Positions 61,938 to 64,000 of a DNA stretch of 64,000 bases are shown here, one piece after another (position 1 is the first letter of the stretch; the number at the start of each line of letters is the position of its first letter). The stretch spans positions 1,178,001 through 1,242,000 of the forward strand of contig NC_015501.1 in assembly GCF_000212375.1 (NCBI RefSeq), given 5' to 3'. The notes beneath the pieces are model-generated. The model saw nothing but the letters and a program-made list of their open reading frames with translations. It had not been told where the DNA came from and searched no databases. This DNA comes from Porphyromonas asaccharolytica DSM 20707 (lineage in GTDB: Bacteria > Bacteroidota > Bacteroidia > Bacteroidales > Porphyromonadaceae). Made by a program: the position numbers and the translations under genes.

Positions 61938-61945
61938 CAAATATA
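61938..61945 (-). promoter_or_regulatory. Bacteroidetes -7 box upstream of the nitroreductase
   Basis: TATATTTG on the minus strand lies 66 bp before the start at 61872. Confidence 0.55.
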
Positions 61946-61995
61946 CGAAAAGCTCCCCACAGCAAAAACACCCCACCCGCCCCCGATTTCGCCAA

Positions 61996-62166
61996 TCCCC
62001 ACGTGGATATTCGCCAATCGCCACGTGGAAAATGAAAATTCTCCACGTAGGCGACAAACAAAACTTCGGAGGAATCAAATGAAACTTCGGAGGAAATGAT
62101 TCGTCCCCACGTGGAGAATAAAAAATAGCCACGTGGAAAACGCCAAATTTCCACGTGGCTATTTTC
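61996..62166. repeat. CACGTG-palindrome element, copy 3
   Basis: The same 3-2-3 order of CACGTG palindromes and AAACTTCGGAGGAA repeats as at 10338 and 39136. It sits between two divergent promoters. Confidence 0.8.
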
Positions 62167-62175
62167 TTTGAGTGT

Positions 62176-62183
62176 TATCTTTG
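62176..62183 (+). promoter_or_regulatory. Bacteroidetes -7 box, first of two before the methyltransferase
   Basis: TATCTTTG lies 19 bp before the short frame at 62202. Confidence 0.5.
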
Positions 62184-62201
62184 CAGAGTAGTACGACAGC
62201 T

Positions 62202-62282
62202 ATGGCACAAGATAAAATTGAGGTAGACATATCAGAGGACTTGCCGAGTCTACGCTTGGGGAGATCTCTAGGCACTCTATAA
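62202..62282 (+). CDS. Possible 26-residue peptide or gene remnant
   Basis: MAQDKIEVDISEDLPSLRLG continues to a TAA at 62280-62282. It begins soon after a promoter box and is followed by a second box. It may be the surviving start of a gene displaced by the methyltransferase locus, or a leader peptide. No family was recognised. Confidence 0.3.
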   Translation: MAQDKIEVDISEDLPSLRLGRSLGTL

Positions 62283-62286
62283 TTCG

Positions 62287-62294
62287 TATATTTG
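62287..62294 (+). promoter_or_regulatory. Bacteroidetes -7 box upstream of the methyltransferase
   Basis: TATATTTG lies 53 bp before the ATG at 62347. Confidence 0.55.
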
Positions 62295-62346
62295 CCTAAC
62301 CAAAATCAAGATCCCATCACTACCCACTACCTACTACCTACTAACA

Positions 62347-64000
62347 ATGCCCCAACGACTAACCTCTATCTCTCCAGATGGTAGCGAGCTGACCATCGAG
62401 GCGCTACGTCAGATAGCACCCTCCTGCATAACCGAAGTCAAAGACCCCCAGAGTGGAGCTATACGTCAGGTCGTCAACTTTGACGTCTTGCGCACCCTCC
62501 TAGGCGACCAGACCATCGAGGCTGGTACCGAGATGTATAGCTTCATCTGGCCTGGCAAGCAATCTGCACGACGTGAAGCTGCCACCCCCATCACAGATAC
62601 CCTACGGCCCGTGCTGGAGGATTCTGTTGACTGGGACAATACGGAGAATCTCTACATCGAGGGGGACAACCTGTCTGTCCTCAAGCTCTTACAGCGTAGC
62701 TATGTAGGCAAAGTCAAGATGATCTACATCGATCCGCCCTACAATACAGGCAAAAACCTCATCTACAAAAACAGATTCTATACAGATACCAAAGAATATC
62801 TTGAAAGTACTGGGGTCTATAGTGATAATGAAGGTTGGTTGTATTGCAATAAATCTACCAATGGACGTTTTCACTCGGATTGGTGTTCTATGATTTATTC
62901 TCGTCTTTTACTCTCTAGATCACTGTTGTCAGAAGATGGTATTATCTGCTTAACGATTGATGACAGTGAAGTCCAAAATGTAATTTCAATCATGAATGAG
63001 ATCTTTGGAGAGTCAAATCATTTGGCGACAATAGTAGTTAAAAACAATCCTTCTGGTCGTTCAACAACAAAGGGAGTTTCTATAGCGCATGAATATGCTC
63101 TCTTTTATGGAGTAAAAGAGGGTACTGTTTTAGGAAGATTGCCGAGAAATGATGATCAAATTGCCAGGTATAAAGAGATGGATAATTTAGGTGCATATGA
63201 ATGGGTCAACTTTAGAAAACATGGAGGATATAGAGAGGATGCGCCTTCTATGTATTATCCTATATATGTTAAGGTTGATGGTTCAGGCTTTAGAATACCT
63301 AAGATGAAGTGGAATGAAAAGGACAAAGAGTATACTATCTTAGAACCCGTGGAAGAAGACGAACTTATATCATGGCCTATTGACGATCAAGGTAGAGCTA
63401 GAAGATGGAAGTGGGGGTTAGAAAGAGCATTGTCGAGCTCTTCAGAGATGTCTGTAAGGAGGGATAGAAAAGGAATTCCTTCAGTTTACATCAAATCAAG
63501 AATGAATGAAGAGGGAATGTTGCCTTTAACCGTTTGGGATGACAAAAGGTACTCGTCAACGGAGTATGGTGCTAATTTACTGAAGAATCTCCTTGGAACA
63601 AATTGTTTTGATTATCCTAAGTCTCTATATGCTGTCATTGATTCTTTAAGAATAGGCTCCGATCCAGATTCCATCGTTCTCGACTTTTTCAGCGGGTCGG
63701 CGACGACGGCGCATGCGGTGATGCAGCTCAACGCAGAGGACGGAGGGCATCGCAAGTTTATCTGCGTACAGCTTGCTGAGGAGACGCCTGATGGTAGTGA
63801 GGCTCGTAAGGCGGGCTACAAGACTATTCCCGATATTGCCAAGGAGCGCATACGACGTGCAGCAGTGGCCATTCGTAATGATCTTGAAACCGAAAAGATT
63901 AGAGCGCAAGCTAAGCTTGCTAAAGTGGCGATGGGGGAGGATGTGGATAAAGATCCAGAGTTGTGGGACAATCTGTATGACGACGCAGAGCGTAACCAAG
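62347..64000 (+). CDS. Type III-like site-specific DNA methyltransferase (Mod), 5' part
   Basis: The frame is open from ATG 62347 to the window end, about 551 residues, so the gene is incomplete. After an N-terminal region come NLYIEGDNLSVLKLLQ, the catalytic motif YIDPPYNTGK (about 122-131) and DWCSMIYSRLLLSRSLL. A target-recognition region follows, then the SAM-binding DFFSGSATTAHAVMQL (about 443-458). This beta-type motif order is characteristic of Type III Mod and related adenine methyltransferases. The middle third is much more AT-rich than both ends. A restriction (Res) gene would be expected downstream of the window. Confidence 0.9.
   Translation, partial: MPQRLTSISPDGSELTIEALRQIAPSCITEVKDPQSGAIRQVVNFDVLRTLLGDQTIEAGTEMYSFIWPGKQSARREAATPITDTLRPVLEDSVDWDNTENLYIEGDNLSVLKLLQRSYVGKVKMIYIDPPYNTGKNLIYKNRFYTDTKEYLESTGVYSDNEGWLYCNKSTNGRFHSDWCSMIYSRLLLSRSLLSEDGIICLTIDDSEVQNVISIMNEIFGESNHLATIVVKNNPSGRSTTKGVSIAHEYALFYGVKEGTVLGRLPRNDDQIARYKEMDNLGAYEWVNFRKHGGYREDAPSMYYPIYVKVDGSGFRIPKMKWNEKDKEYTILEPVEEDELISWPIDDQGRARRWKWGLERALSSSSEMSVRRDRKGIPSVYIKSRMNEEGMLPLTVWDDKRYSSTEYGANLLKNLLGTNCFDYPKSLYAVIDSLRIGSDPDSIVLDFFSGSATTAHAVMQLNAEDGGHRKFICVQLAEETPDGSEARKAGYKTIPDIAKERIRRAAVAIRNDLETEKIRAQAKLAKVAMGEDVDKDPELWDNLYDDAERNQ

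Noticed and set aside
61879-62154. Minus-strand reading frames across the CACGTG elements (also 39080-39295) that give similar peptides with FSTW and SSEVSFDSSEV
   Set aside because: The similarity follows from the repeated DNA. The third copy has stops in the corresponding frame, and no promoter or known domain supports translation.

Overview
The window looks like a chromosomal segment of a Bacteroidales bacterium, most probably Porphyromonas (P. asaccharolytica/uenonis-like). The backbone is moderately GC-rich. At least fifteen gene starts are preceded by a TAnnTTTG box, the -7 element of Bacteroidetes promoters, and classical Shine-Dalgarno sites are mostly absent. Gene families are typical of the order: a DUF4954 protein, a TlpA-like lipoprotein, a TonB receptor with an N-terminal carboxypeptidase-like domain, and a three-gene transhydrogenase. 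No rRNA, tRNA or CRISPR was found.

Layout. 1-5.8 kb: end of a MacB-type permease, a MacA-like adaptor and a TolC-like channel, then an ABC ATPase/permease/GntR operon. 6-10.2 kb (minus): proton-translocating transhydrogenase pntAA-pntAB-pntB, in which PntB carries three tandem copies of its NADP(H)-binding domain III. 10.7-17.3 kb (minus): pckA, a membrane protein, a split ThrE-type exporter, a Fur-family regulator, dnaK. 17.6-22.1 kb (minus): a TonB-dependent receptor and a zinc/cadmium-type P-ATPase. 22.3-23.9 kb: an intact IS3-family element with a 3-bp target duplication. 24-28.3 kb (plus): a UbiA-type prenyltransferase/HAD phosphatase/membrane protein cluster, a DUF2520 protein and Maf.

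28.4-38.9 kb (plus) is a surface-polysaccharide locus. It starts with a truncated epimerase, becomes AT-rich, and encodes an opine/saccharopine-dehydrogenase-like enzyme, a TupA-type ATP-grasp protein, Wzx, Wzy, two glycosyltransferases, UDP-glucose dehydrogenase, a PglC-type initiating transferase and a DegT aminotransferase. The combination suggests a uronic-acid polymer decorated by an amino-acid derivative. 39.9-42.9 kb holds a coiled-coil gene followed by an AAA ATPase/HNH nuclease pair resembling the Septu (PtuA/PtuB) anti-phage system. 43-51.9 kb (plus): efp, malQ, DUF4954, a lipoprotein, ychF, guaA, panB. 52.3-60.8 kb (minus): a compact ten-gene run from an outer-membrane barrel protein through an FtsE-like ATPase, lysC, menA, sufS, rnhB and a sirtuin to tadA. 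61.2-64 kb: an exported nitroreductase and, opposite to it, the start of a Type III-like DNA methyltransferase cut by the window end.

The intergenic DNA is unusually rich in structured repeats: a CACGTG-palindrome element (three copies), a TTTCC/GGAAA palindrome array (two), a GACGCACG inverted element (four clear copies plus a degenerate one), a GAGACTGTTG hairpin family that includes a small MITE with a 5-bp target duplication, TTAGA-type low-complexity tracts, and one 250-bp multi-hairpin element closed by a long-range 14-bp stem.
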